A DNA stretch of 17,077 nt from Zetaproteobacteria bacterium (GTDB lineage Bacteria; Pseudomonadota; Zetaproteobacteria; Mariprofundales; Mariprofundaceae). The notes beneath the pieces are model-generated. The model was not told the origin of the DNA. It did no database searches and saw only the letters and a list, made by a program, of their open reading frames with translations. The translations under genes and the position numbers were made by a program. The stretch lies in contig JAJRTX010000258.1 in the NCBI GenBank assembly GCA_021545665.1, positions 1 through 17,077 of the forward strand. Reading direction: 5' to 3'. The stretch's first letter is position 1; each line of letters starts with the position of its first letter. Below are positions 1 to 7,498 of this stretch, piece by piece.

Positions 1-1672
1 GCTGATGATCCGCTTCTGCCAGCACTATTTCATTCATGCGCAAGGACTTTAACTCTTCGGCACTGTAGCCAAGCATGCTGGCCGCTTTTATATTGATCTC
101 TATAATTTCATGATTTTGTACATCAACAATAAAGATAGCATCATTGGCCGCTGAAAATATTTCCTTCAACCTGTCTTCACTTTCTCTAAGTCGCTCCTCC
201 ATTTTTTTGCGTTCAGTGATGTCGCGAATCACCCCGGAAAAACCACTTATTTTGCCATCAGTAAAATATGGAGCGCCACTAGCTGCACCCATACAATGCG
301 TGCCATCTCTGGCAATTAACGTCAGGTCTCTGGTATTTATCGCTTCCCCTTTCATGATCCTCTTCATGTCGTCTACTGTCTGTCTGGCAGACTCTTTTGT
401 CATCAAGCCAAGTTCCCTAAGCGAGCGGCCAACCAGCTCCTCGGGCTTATAACCAAGCATGGCCTCTACGGAAGGTGATATGTCAACAATGCGAAAGTCC
501 GGATCAATGGAGTATACCACGTCAGAAACACTGTTGATGTGCAGCCGGTAATTCTCTTCACTCAAGTGCAGTTCATCTTCGGTTTGCCGTCGCCGGGCTA
601 TGGCTCGCGCCAGAAACCAGAATACGCCATTCATCAGCAGCAGGAAAAACAGCGTGGACAGAATAATGGTATGCCTTGTTTCTCTGATGGTGTCCGAAAA
701 GACGGTATCAGGATAACGGGAAACTGCCTTCCAGAAAATTTTCTTAGAATCTGTGTAGCTATTGATCATGGCTAAGGAGGAGACCATTTCAGCAGGATAC
801 AGGGTGGTAAAATGGTACTGATCACCATGAAGAACAAAATGGCCGGACTGCTGGCTGAATATTCGCTTCCATGCTTCCGGAGCCGTGGTGTCGAGATAAC
901 TTTTCCTGCTATCCGCAAACATAAATCCCCACTCTTTCTTGCGGTCAGGGCCCGAAAGCCAGTCACCCTGCTGGTTCAGCAGCATGGATTCGCCCACTTC
1001 CACGTCCTCAAAACCGGCAATTTTTTTGAATTTCCTGAGTATGTTGCCGGCAAGATAGTCCATGCTAACCATGCCTGTCTTCCGCCCCTGCGCGTCAAAG
1101 AGCGGCATGCCGAATTGAAGAATGGGTTCTATCGACAGTTCACCCTTGCCATGTCGACTGGTGAATATCATGGGTGATATGTAAATTTCATTGGCGTCCA
1201 GAGCGATGGTTTTAGCAAAATGTTCACTTCCATCAAGCTGCTCCAGCTCATGTTCAGGCGTGATGCCTGGTGCGCCTGCATGATAGCGCGCACCCAGGAT
1301 TTCCTTGCCATGGATGTCCAGCAGCCTGATTTGGTCATACAGTTCCGTGGAATCAAGATAGGAAATAAAATCATCTCTCAAGGCATGCAAGCCTGAAGTC
1401 GATGTAAAAGGTTGCTGCAAGCGGGCTTGATTGGTCAAAAAAAGCAGGGCATAGGCACAATGTTTGAAATCCTCTCGAATGAGGGTTGTTTGATTTTCCA
1501 GGTGGTGCGCCTGCTCAATAGCAATATTTTTCCGATAAATCCTAGTTTCTTCCTGATAAACGTAAAAGGCTATGCTGACAATCAGTATTGAGAGCGCCAT
1601 AGACAGAAAAAATCTGGTCAATCTGTGATTCAGCTTTATCACTCTGTCTGTCTGCATTTGAATATCGCTCAA
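1..1672 (-). CDS. Membrane-bound PAS-domain sensor protein, 3' part cut off by the window edge
   Basis: About 557 codons are open on the minus strand and run off the window at position 1. Counting from the ATG at 1657, the protein has a membrane helix at about residues 15-34, an extracytoplasmic region of about 290 residues (35-330) resembling Cache-type sensing domains, a second helix at about 330-350 followed by an arginine-rich stop (ARRR), one PAS domain at about 368-485 ending in the usual DITERKK linker, and the start of a second PAS domain (about 492 onward). Such proteins detect an external signal and pass it to a histidine kinase, diguanylate cyclase or similar output domain; that domain lies outside the window, so the output is unknown. 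I chose the TTG at 1672 because AAGGA lies 6 bases upstream of it, whereas the ATG at 1657 has no good ribosome site. It lies 90 bases downstream of moeA on the same strand and could be cotranscribed. The ligand cannot be deduced. Confidence 0.85.
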   Translation of the reverse strand, partial: MSDIQMQTDRVIKLNHRLTRFFLSMALSILIVSIAFYVYQEETRIYRKNIAIEQAHHLENQTTLIREDFKHCAYALLFLTNQARLQQPFTSTSGLHALRDDFISYLDSTELYDQIRLLDIHGKEILGARYHAGAPGITPEHELEQLDGSEHFAKTIALDANEIYISPMIFTSRHGKGELSIEPILQFGMPLFDAQGRKTGMVSMDYLAGNILRKFKKIAGFEDVEVGESMLLNQQGDWLSGPDRKKEWGFMFADSRKSYLDTTAPEAWKRIFSQQSGHFVLHGDQYHFTTLYPAEMVSSLAMINSYTDSKKIFWKAVSRYPDTVFSDTIRETRHTIILSTLFFLLLMNGVFWFLARAIARRRQTEDELHLSEENYRLHINSVSDVVYSIDPDFRIVDISPSVEAMLGYKPEELVGRSLRELGLMTKESARQTVDDMKRIMKGEAINTRDLTLIARDGTHCMGAASGAPYFTDGKISGFSGVIRDITERKKMEERLRESEDRLKEIFSAANDAIFIVDVQNHEIIEINIKAASMLGYSAEELKSLRMNEIVLAEADHQ

Positions 1673-1698
1673 TACTTATCCTTTTATATAAACCTAGA

Positions 1699-1724
1699 CC
1701 CTGCAAGTGTTTGTGCGTGCAGGG
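1699..1724 (-). other. Small hairpin between moeA and the sensor gene
   Basis: A 7-bp perfect stem (1699-1705 with 1718-1724, CCCTGCA/TGCAGGG) with a 12-base loop lies 38 bases after the moeA stop. It could slow or end transcription of the molybdenum operon, but no T-run follows it on the minus strand, so it does not qualify as a classical intrinsic terminator. Confidence 0.3.
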
Positions 1725-1762
1725 TGTAAGATATTGATTCACCTGACGTATTACAGGCAGGA

Positions 1763-3040
1763 TTAAATCTCAAGATCAGGCTGCATCTGAAAACCTGAGT
1801 CAAAAAGCAATTGCACACGCACTGCTTCTCCCTTGCTCAGGCCTGCTCGACTGGTTGGTACAATCATCAGCGCATCAGCATTAACCATCGACATCAAGAT
1901 ACCGCTACCCTGTGAACCAACCGAGGTCACCACATTCGAACCATCAGTACCCTTCTCAACGGTTGCCCGCATGAAATGCAAGCGACCCTCTCTGTCTTTC
2001 ACGCTCTTACCAACCACAGCCTCAATAGTGGGGCGATACAACTTCGTAAACCCCATCATTTTGCGCATCGCAGGTACCACAAACTCTTCTGCACAAACCA
2101 TACTGGCGACAGGATTGCCAGGCAGGGCAAATACAGACGTTTTCTCTGTTGAACCAAATGCCATCGGATGGCCCGGCCGCATGGCAATACGCCAAAAATG
2201 CATTTTTATACCCATGTATTTAAGAGTGGGACGCACAAAATCATGGTGGCCAACTGAAACACCACCTGAAATAATCAGCACATCATATTTTAACCCTTCA
2301 ATCAATTTTTCCTCAAGCTGTTCGGGAGTATCGCGGGCGATGCCAAGAATAGTTGGCCTGATACCTATCGACTGCAACTGAGCCATCACCGTGTAGGAGT
2401 TGGCATTGGGGATTTTGCTCACATCAAATGGCTCATCAATATCCTCCAGCTCATCACCACTTGAGAGTATCGCTACCGTAGGCTGTCGATAGACCGCTAC
2501 CTCCGCCTTCTTAACCATGGCCAGAATACCGACTTCGGCGGGGCGGATTGCATCCCCGACCCGTGCAACAGTATCTCCCAACCTCAAGTTCTCTCCCATC
2601 AGCCTGATATGGTCACCCAGTGGAGATTCAACCCATATGTCTACATCCGGGCCATGTTCCTGCGTACTATGCCTGCCCTTATGACTGCGGCGACTGGTAT
2701 CTTCGACCCGGATCACTGCATTCGCACCATCCGGAATCGGAGCGCCGGTCATAATCATGGATGCTTCTCCCGCAGCAACCCTACAGCTGGGGGATGATCC
2801 GGCTTTGATGTCATCAACCACTTTTAATACAACAGGCTTATCTCTTGTTGCTCCTGCCGTATCTGCACAGCGAATTGCATAACCATCCATAGCTGAAATA
2901 TTATACGGCGGATGATTACGATTGGCAGCCACATTTTCGGCCAGCACTCTTCCCAAAGCCTGATTTATGGGTACAGATTCAATCCCGTGGCGCTGCGTAT
3001 GTGCCAAAATAATTTCCTGCGCCTGAGTTACACTATTCAA
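1763..3040 (-). CDS. moeA: Molybdopterin molybdotransferase MoeA
   Basis: MoeA inserts molybdate into adenylylated molybdopterin delivered by Mog, the last step that makes active Moco, in the cytoplasm. The 425-residue protein carries the family hallmarks: SAMDGYA (residues 49-55), MTGAPIPDGANAV (97-109), SSGDEL (193-198), ISGGVSVG (257-264), the PG-P-AFG segment (289-296) and LPGNPV (306-311). It is slightly longer than the E. coli protein (411) because of a charged insert around residues 115-135. Aligned by eye to E. coli MoeA, Asp59, Thr100, Glu188 and Asp228 are kept. Asp142 is replaced by Asn151 (MGEN instead of RGED), and Lys275 and Lys279 are replaced by Arg284 and Arg288. This may be a divergent subgroup. 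It is the last gene of the molybdenum cluster, 11 bases after the PNPOx-like gene. Confidence 0.97.
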   Translation of the reverse strand: MNSVTQAQEIILAHTQRHGIESVPINQALGRVLAENVAANRNHPPYNISAMDGYAIRCADTAGATRDKPVVLKVVDDIKAGSSPSCRVAAGEASMIMTGAPIPDGANAVIRVEDTSRRSHKGRHSTQEHGPDVDIWVESPLGDHIRLMGENLRLGDTVARVGDAIRPAEVGILAMVKKAEVAVYRQPTVAILSSGDELEDIDEPFDVSKIPNANSYTVMAQLQSIGIRPTILGIARDTPEQLEEKLIEGLKYDVLIISGGVSVGHHDFVRPTLKYMGIKMHFWRIAMRPGHPMAFGSTEKTSVFALPGNPVASMVCAEEFVVPAMRKMMGFTKLYRPTIEAVVGKSVKDREGRLHFMRATVEKGTDGSNVVTSVGSQGSGILMSMVNADALMIVPTSRAGLSKGEAVRVQLLFDSGFQMQPDLEI

Positions 3041-3051
3041 TTCAATCTCCC

Positions 3052-3603
3052 TTACTGATCTTTTATTATGATAGAGGTTGGCTTGTTGTCCAGACTCTGC
3101 TGATTATTCTGCCGCCAGTAATCCTTAATACCCTCTTGACCCTTGGCATCGGCCCACTTCTTCAACACATCACGGTCCGAAACATAATCAAAGAATGGAA
3201 CCGCATAACCACATGATGTCTGCACCAGATCGACATGCATATCAAAAATCTGACGTGCACCGCCCACCCCAGAAAAGAGCGTGATATTTTCCTGCCATCC
3301 GGCATCTCTGGGATAAATAAGCTCCGCCTTGCCATAAAGTCTGAGAATCAGCGGTCTCTGCTCAAAGGAGCAGAACATGAGCGTCATGCGCGGGTTTTCC
3401 AGCACATGCGCAGCGGTCTCATTTGAACTGCCGGTATAATTCAGCCAGATCACCCTGTTGACACCAATAATACGCAACGAGTCCATACCTTTGGGCGACA
3501 CATTAACCCGGCCTTCGGCAGCAGCGGTGCTGACAAAAAATAGTTTCTGTTGCTCAATGAAATCTTTTAACTTGTCGGGTATCTCATGGAATGTTTCAGC
3601 CAT
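3052..3603 (-). CDS. PNPOx-like FMN-binding split-barrel family protein
   Basis: This 183-residue protein belongs by appearance to the pyridoxamine 5'-phosphate oxidase-like (PF01243) flavin split-barrel group. The pattern is an N-terminal helix (IPDKLKDFIEQQKLFFVSTA), then VNVSPKGMDSLRI, WLNYTGSSNETAAHV and a strand-rich middle (RMTLMFCSF...LILRLYGKAEL). The family includes oxidases, reductases and proteins of unknown role that bind FMN, F420 or haem; the substrate cannot be told here. The start is the ATG at 3603, giving MAETFHEIP and overlapping the mobA stop by 8 bases with GGCAGG upstream; the longer reading from 3663 would lie inside mobA and has no family-like N-terminus. The tight packing between mobA and moeA suggests coexpression with Moco synthesis, but a role in that pathway is only inference. 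Confidence 0.88.
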   Translation of the reverse strand: MAETFHEIPDKLKDFIEQQKLFFVSTAAAEGRVNVSPKGMDSLRIIGVNRVIWLNYTGSSNETAAHVLENPRMTLMFCSFEQRPLILRLYGKAELIYPRDAGWQENITLFSGVGGARQIFDMHVDLVQTSCGYAVPFFDYVSDRDVLKKWADAKGQEGIKDYWRQNNQQSLDNKPTSIIIKDQ

Positions 3604-4213
3604 AAACACCTGCCAGCAGGCTTTCAGCCTCAGCCAATGCATGCTCTGAATCAATATCAACAAAGGAACGCAAGGCAGAATCGCTCTGGCCTAATTCCTG
3701 TGCTTCAACATGCCGAATTTTTAGCTCCGGGCTGTTTTCAATAAATGCAACCAGTCCGCGCCTGCCCTGCCTGACACGCTCGGTCAATGTTTCCAGGCAC
3801 GCTGTACTGTACACCGCACAAAGTGGTTCAGGCCTGCCCTCACGCATGGGCACAACTATGTCATGGTCAGAGTGGTATGAAGCCAGAGCCTCAATCAGGC
3901 TGGAAGATATAAATGGCATATCACAGGCAATAACAAAAACGTATGCATGTCTGGCCTCTGCCAGCGCGGCGCAAAGGCCAATGGCAGGGCCACGTCCGGG
4001 CAGTTGATCTTCAATAACACGCACTTCTTTCCTGTCTGCCTGTTCCTTATTGCTGTTGTGGTAGCTGAGCATTACATCATCAAACAGCGGACAAACAACC
4101 TTCAGCACCCTCTCCAGCAATGAGCTGTCCCCTAGTTTTACATGCGCCTTATCACGGCCCATTCGCCTGGACTCTCCTCCGGCCAGTATCACGCAGGAAA
4201 CACCTGAAATCAT
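3596..4213 (-). CDS. mobA: Molybdenum cofactor guanylyltransferase MobA
   Basis: MobA joins GMP from GTP to Mo-molybdopterin, giving the molybdopterin guanine dinucleotide cofactor used by DMSO-reductase-family enzymes such as nitrate reductase and formate dehydrogenase. The 205-residue protein has the nucleotidyltransferase signature LAGGESRRMGRDKA (residues 10-23), a second conserved loop LPGRGPAIGL (71-80), the metal-binding CDMPF (97-101, Asp98) and the PEPLCAVY motif (129-136). Length is normal for the family. It overlaps mobB by 4 bases (ATGA) and the downstream PNPOx-like gene by 8 bases, so translation of the three is probably coupled. Confidence 0.97.
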   Translation of the reverse strand: MISGVSCVILAGGESRRMGRDKAHVKLGDSSLLERVLKVVCPLFDDVMLSYHNSNKEQADRKEVRVIEDQLPGRGPAIGLCAALAEARHAYVFVIACDMPFISSSLIEALASYHSDHDIVVPMREGRPEPLCAVYSTACLETLTERVRQGRRGLVAFIENSPELKIRHVEAQELGQSDSALRSFVDIDSEHALAEAESLLAGVYG

Positions 4214-4731
4214 TTTGTTAAATAACGCTCGATAAGAAAATCAGCAATTGGAGCAGGATCATCCAGCGTAAAGCAAGGCACGCCAATATCCATCGGAATA
4301 TCAGTGGCCAAGGCAATCAGGCCATCCTCCGGCATCAGCAGCGGCAGCGTAGCCCGCTCGGCTCGCACCACCTCAATTTTATCACCTTTGGAGGCTTTGT
4401 AACCTTCCACCAGCACCAGCTGCATGCCATCCATAAACTCGTTGGCAAGCTCCGCAGGCGTAAAATCGCCTGAATGATCGGAAACCAGTTGCAAACGCTC
4501 CCTGCCGACCAGCAATGTGCGCGATGCACCCGCCTGCTTGTGACGCCAGGAATCCTTGCCCTCCACATCCATGGCCGCCGCTGTGATGTGGTGACTATGC
4601 TTGATACTACCCACTTTAATGCCACGACCATGCAATTCGGCAATCACCTTGACCAGCAATGTGGTCTTGCCTACGCCGGAGCGGCCAATAAAAGCTACGA
4701 CTGGCGGCGGCATTGAATCTGTCTCATTCAT
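4210..4731 (-). CDS. mobB: Molybdopterin-guanine dinucleotide biosynthesis adapter protein MobB
   Basis: MobB is a small GTP-binding partner of MobA that is not strictly needed for cofactor synthesis in E. coli but enhances it. The 173-residue protein has a Walker A loop GRSGVGKTT (residues 16-24), followed by the family pattern of a basic strand with SIKHSHH, a DSWRHKQAGA segment and the LVLVEGYKAS stretch. Size is typical. Its start overlaps the moaE stop and its stop overlaps the mobA start, each by 4 bases, so it sits in the middle of a coupled moaE-mobB-mobA run. Confidence 0.95.
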   Translation of the reverse strand: MNETDSMPPPVVAFIGRSGVGKTTLLVKVIAELHGRGIKVGSIKHSHHITAAAMDVEGKDSWRHKQAGASRTLLVGRERLQLVSDHSGDFTPAELANEFMDGMQLVLVEGYKASKGDKIEVVRAERATLPLLMPEDGLIALATDIPMDIGVPCFTLDDPAPIADFLIERYLTK

Positions 4732-5153
4732 GGATGTTCCTCCACCCAGGACTCACCTGTTGGCGTAATTTCTTTTTTCCAGATCGGCACGGTCTGTTTA
4801 AGGGTATCAATGCACCATTCACAGGCATCAAAAGCGGCTCCCCGATGCGCAGAACCGACAATAATCAGCAAAATCTGCTCACCGGCCTGAATCGTGCCGA
4901 TGCGGTGGATGATGCGCATATCAATAATATCGAATTGCTCCAATGCTTTATCACGCAGGGCATTCATCGCCTTTTCAGCCATGCCTGCATACTCCTCAAA
5001 CTCAAGATGTGAAACATCCTGACCCTTTGAGAAATCGCGCGCTGTGCCCAAAAAACTGACGATGCCTCCCATGCTACCATTACCGCCATGCAGTAAACTT
5101 GTTTCCTCTGCAACAGAGAAATCCTCTGTTTGAATGCGAACCGGCTTTATCAT
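4728..5153 (-). CDS. moaE: Molybdopterin synthase catalytic subunit MoaE
   Basis: MoaE is the large subunit of molybdopterin synthase; with thiocarboxylated MoaD it puts two sulfurs onto cyclic pyranopterin monophosphate. The 141-residue protein shows GGIVSFLGTARD (29-40), HRIGTIQAGE (83-92), HR at 103-104 and KQTVPIWKKE (119-128). Lys119 and Lys126 fall at the same numbers as the two catalytic lysines of E. coli MoaE. GGAG lies 8 bases before the ATG. It would normally directly follow moaD, but here a 201-base gap holding an inverted-repeat element separates them. It overlaps mobB by 4 bases. Confidence 0.97.
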   Translation of the reverse strand: MIKPVRIQTEDFSVAEETSLLHGGNGSMGGIVSFLGTARDFSKGQDVSHLEFEEYAGMAEKAMNALRDKALEQFDIIDMRIIHRIGTIQAGEQILLIIVGSAHRGAAFDACEWCIDTLKQTVPIWKKEITPTGESWVEEHP

Positions 5154-5191
5154 TTTTTCACTCCAACTACTTCATAAATAACAAAAAATAT

Positions 5192-5345
5192 TTTTACCAC
5201 AGAGGACACAGAGAGAACAGAGGGTTTACAACTTGAAACGCTGAATGCCATGAACAAGTTTCATCTATGTGAGTAACTGAGCTTTGTGAATCCCTTTTTC
5301 TGTAAACCTGTCTCTCTTCATTTCCTCTGTGCTCTCTGTGGTGAA
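5192..5345. repeat. MITE-like element with imperfect terminal inverted repeats between moaD and moaE
   Basis: The gap between moaD and moaE carries a left arm at about 5196-5230, beginning ACCACAGAGGACACAGAGAG and ending GGTTTACA, and a right arm at about 5301-5344 that reads almost the same on the other strand, from TGTAAACCTG through CCTCTGTGCTCTCTGTGGTG. Both the outer and the inner parts of the arms match, with small insertions, around a unique core of about 70 bases. Purine-rich ACCACAGAGG-type repeats of this kind are familiar from intergenic regions of many proteobacteria. No coding potential is seen. It ends about 10 bases from the moaD stop and starts about 39 bases upstream of the moaE ATG, so both genes are intact. 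It could fold strongly in RNA and affect moaE expression. Confidence 0.75.
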
Positions 5346-5354
5346 TTTCAGAGT

Positions 5355-5609
5355 TTACCCCCCCGAAAACGGCGGCATGATCGCTACCTCATCACCATCT
5401 TTGACCATATCATCCAACCATGCCTGCTCCTGATTAATAGCCAGGAACAGTAACCTTGGCTGCACCAACGAGGCCTCAAGGGCAGGAAAGCGAGCCACTA
5501 CCTGTTTTGTCAGTGAATCCAGCTTGATGCCTTCTTCACTGCACTCGAACTCAGCCTCACGCGTTTTAGCCAGATCCGCCAGGCGGGCAAACAGTAATAC
5601 TCGAATCAT
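5355..5609 (-). CDS. moaD: Molybdopterin synthase sulfur-carrier subunit MoaD
   Basis: MoaD is a ubiquitin-fold sulfur carrier; its C-terminal glycine is adenylylated and thiocarboxylated, and the sulfur is then passed to the pterin bound by MoaE. The 84-residue protein starts MIRVLLFARLADLAK, contains the NQEQAWLDDMVKDGDEVAIMPP core typical of the family and ends with FSGG, the Gly-Gly tail required for activation. The start overlaps the moaC stop by 4 bases. The activating enzyme MoeB is not encoded in the window. Confidence 0.96.
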   Translation of the reverse strand: MIRVLLFARLADLAKTREAEFECSEEGIKLDSLTKQVVARFPALEASLVQPRLLFLAINQEQAWLDDMVKDGDEVAIMPPFSGG

Positions 5610-6106
5610 TCCTTGCCTCCTTTAACATAGTGACCACTCTTTCCACCCTCTTTTTCCAACAGCTCAATGCCGGTCAGGATCATGCCGCGATCGATAGCCT
5701 TACACATATCATAGACAGTCAGCAGTGCCGCAGAGACCGCAGTCAGCGCCTCCATTTCAATACCGGTTTGCCCCACGCATTTCACCCGCACTTGCAGGCC
5801 AAGCACAGCACGCCCATCAGCCGCATTCCCCCTGTTTTCATCAAACTCAACACTGACGCCGGAAAGCAGCAGGGGATGACACATCGGAATCAGATCAGGC
5901 GTACGCTTGGCACCCATCACAGCCGCAACATCGGCCACTGCCAGCACATTGCCTTTTTTGATCTTGCCTTGCCGAATTCGCGCCATGGTCTCAGGTTGCA
6001 TATGTATTTCGCCGCAGGCAATGGCAATGCGCACTGTTTCGCTCTTCTCCGACACATCCACCATGCGTGCCCGCCCTTTATCATCAAAATGCGTCAGATC
6101 ATTCAT
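5606..6106 (-). CDS. moaC: Cyclic pyranopterin monophosphate synthase MoaC
   Basis: MoaC converts the MoaA product, 3',8-cyclo-7,8-dihydro-GTP, into cyclic pyranopterin monophosphate. The 166-residue protein begins MNDLTHFDDKGRARMVDVS, as most MoaC proteins do, and carries AKRTPDLIPMCHPL (66-79), GQTGIEMEAL (112-121) and YDMCKAIDR (132-140), which hold the conserved substrate-binding and catalytic residues. I take the ATG at 6106 because AGGGGG lies just upstream; the ATG at 6127 would add seven unconserved residues. It lies 34 bases after modC and overlaps moaD by 4 bases. Confidence 0.97.
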   Translation of the reverse strand: MNDLTHFDDKGRARMVDVSEKSETVRIAIACGEIHMQPETMARIRQGKIKKGNVLAVADVAAVMGAKRTPDLIPMCHPLLLSGVSVEFDENRGNAADGRAVLGLQVRVKCVGQTGIEMEALTAVSAALLTVYDMCKAIDRGMILTGIELLEKEGGKSGHYVKGGKE

Positions 6107-6140
6107 ATTTCCCCCTTCAAAACACATAATGTGGCCTACA

Positions 6141-6830
6141 TTAATAGGCCGCCATCAGTTCAGATGCGTTATGTTTTACCAAACCATCCACCGGCCCCTC
6201 GTAAGTAACCAGCCCTGCTTCCAATCGTACCAGATGATCACCAATCAGATGCGCCTCGGTTAAATCGTGGGTCACCAGAATAACCGGAATATCCCACCGA
6301 CGCTGAACATCTTTGATAAAGCTGCGTAGTTGCGTACGCAACTCGCCATGCACGGCAGAAAACGGCTCATCGAGTAACAACAATTCCGGCCTGGGTGCTA
6401 AAGCACGCACCAGCGCCACGCGCTGCGCTTCACCACCGGATAACTGGGCAGGATGTTTATGCAGCATCTCATGGATCTGAAATGTAGATTCCAATATCTG
6501 CATCCATTCAGATATCTGCTGACGCTCCCTTTTCGGGATGCCAAACAGGATATTCTCCTGCACCGTCAACCAAGGAAACAGGGCATAATCCTGAAATACA
6601 AAACCGAGACGCCGCTGTTCAGGTTTCAGATCAATCTGTCCGTCAAACAATACCCTGCCAGCAACCACTACTCTTCCTTTATCGGGTTGCTCCAATCCCG
6701 CTATCAGACGCAACAGGGTGGTTTTGCCCGATCCGCTGGGGCCAAACAATACGGTGATTTCCCGACCTGCACGCCAGGTGACATCCAGAGAGAAACCGGG
6801 TAGCTCCTTTTTAAGACTGACAATAATCAT
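6141..6830 (-). CDS. modC: Molybdate ABC transporter ATP-binding protein ModC (short form)
   Basis: ModC is the ATPase that powers molybdate import by ModB on the inner face of the cytoplasmic membrane. The 229-residue protein has all ABC motifs: Walker A GPSGSGKTT (30-38), Q-loop FQDYALFPW (79-87), signature LSGGEAQRV (130-138), Walker B LLLLDEP (150-156) and switch histidine in VTHD (His188). E. coli ModC is about 350 residues and has a C-terminal Mop/TOBE pair that binds molybdate; this protein stops soon after the ATPase domain and lacks it. There is no sign of a broken reading frame at the end, so it is a natural short form. A single Mop domain is encoded separately at 8259-8462. It overlaps modB by 4 bases. 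Confidence 0.95.
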   Translation of the reverse strand: MIIVSLKKELPGFSLDVTWRAGREITVLFGPSGSGKTTLLRLIAGLEQPDKGRVVVAGRVLFDGQIDLKPEQRRLGFVFQDYALFPWLTVQENILFGIPKRERQQISEWMQILESTFQIHEMLHKHPAQLSGGEAQRVALVRALAPRPELLLLDEPFSAVHGELRTQLRSFIKDVQRRWDIPVILVTHDLTEAHLIGDHLVRLEAGLVTYEGPVDGLVKHNASELMAAY

Positions 6831-7498
6831 AAGGCACCTAAACGACTTAAACGCCGGTTATAGTGGTAAACAGCAGACAATACGATGAATGAAAAAGCCA
6901 GTAGCACCAGCGCCATGGCATTGGCCTCGGCATACTCAAGGTTTTCCACATGTTCATAAATGGCAATTGAGGCTACACGCGTCTCGCCGGGAATGCTGCC
7001 GCCAACCATTAACACGACGCCAAACTCGCCAACCGTATGAGCAAAAGAGAGCACAGCCCCGGTGATCACGCCAACCCGCGCACCTGGCAACAGCACCCGA
7101 TAAAAACTCTGCCATGCATTCAGACCCAGCGTGCGGGAAGCTTCAATCATGCGCTTGTCCAGCGCCTCAAAAGCATTCTGCATCGGCTGCACGGCAAAGG
7201 GCAGGCTATAGAGAATAGATGCCAGCACCATGCCTTCGAATGAAAATGCAAAGCTGCTTCCGAACAGATCATGATACCACTCTCCGGCCATGGAATGGCT
7301 GCCGATGGAGACCAGCACAAAATAACCCAACACTGTGGGTGGCAATACCAGCGGCAGAGCAAAAACCGCCTCCAGCAGACCACGTCCGCGCATGCGGGTA
7401 AAAGCGAGAAATCGGGCAATGGGCGTGGCAATCAGCAATAGCAGCAGCATTGTTACCAGTGCCAATTCAAATGATAGCCACAACGGTTGCCAGTTCAT
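6827..7498 (-). CDS. modB: Molybdate ABC transporter permease ModB
   Basis: ModB forms the membrane channel for molybdate and docks to ModC. The 223-residue protein is strongly hydrophobic with about five predicted membrane helices (for example about 10-31, 43-66, 86-108, 140-165 and 192-212) and the cytoplasmic EAA loop EASRTLGLNAWQSFYRVLLPGA starting at residue 119. LPLVLPPTVLGY (48-59) and FAHTVGEFGVVLMVGG are characteristic of ModB. Size is normal. Both ends overlap modA and modC by 4 bases, giving a coupled modABC unit. Confidence 0.96.
   Translation of the reverse strand: MNWQPLWLSFELALVTMLLLLLIATPIARFLAFTRMRGRGLLEAVFALPLVLPPTVLGYFVLVSIGSHSMAGEWYHDLFGSSFAFSFEGMVLASILYSLPFAVQPMQNAFEALDKRMIEASRTLGLNAWQSFYRVLLPGARVGVITGAVLSFAHTVGEFGVVLMVGGSIPGETRVASIAIYEHVENLEYAEANAMALVLLAFSFIVLSAVYHYNRRLSRLGAL

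Noticed and set aside
1699..1724. Hairpin after moeA as an intrinsic terminator
   Set aside because: The stem is real but no T-run follows on the transcribed strand, so I list it only as a hairpin.
4335..4643. Second minus-strand frame of 102 codons inside mobB
   Set aside because: Alternative frame of a clear MobB gene; Trp/Arg/Cys-rich composition without motifs marks it as a shadow.
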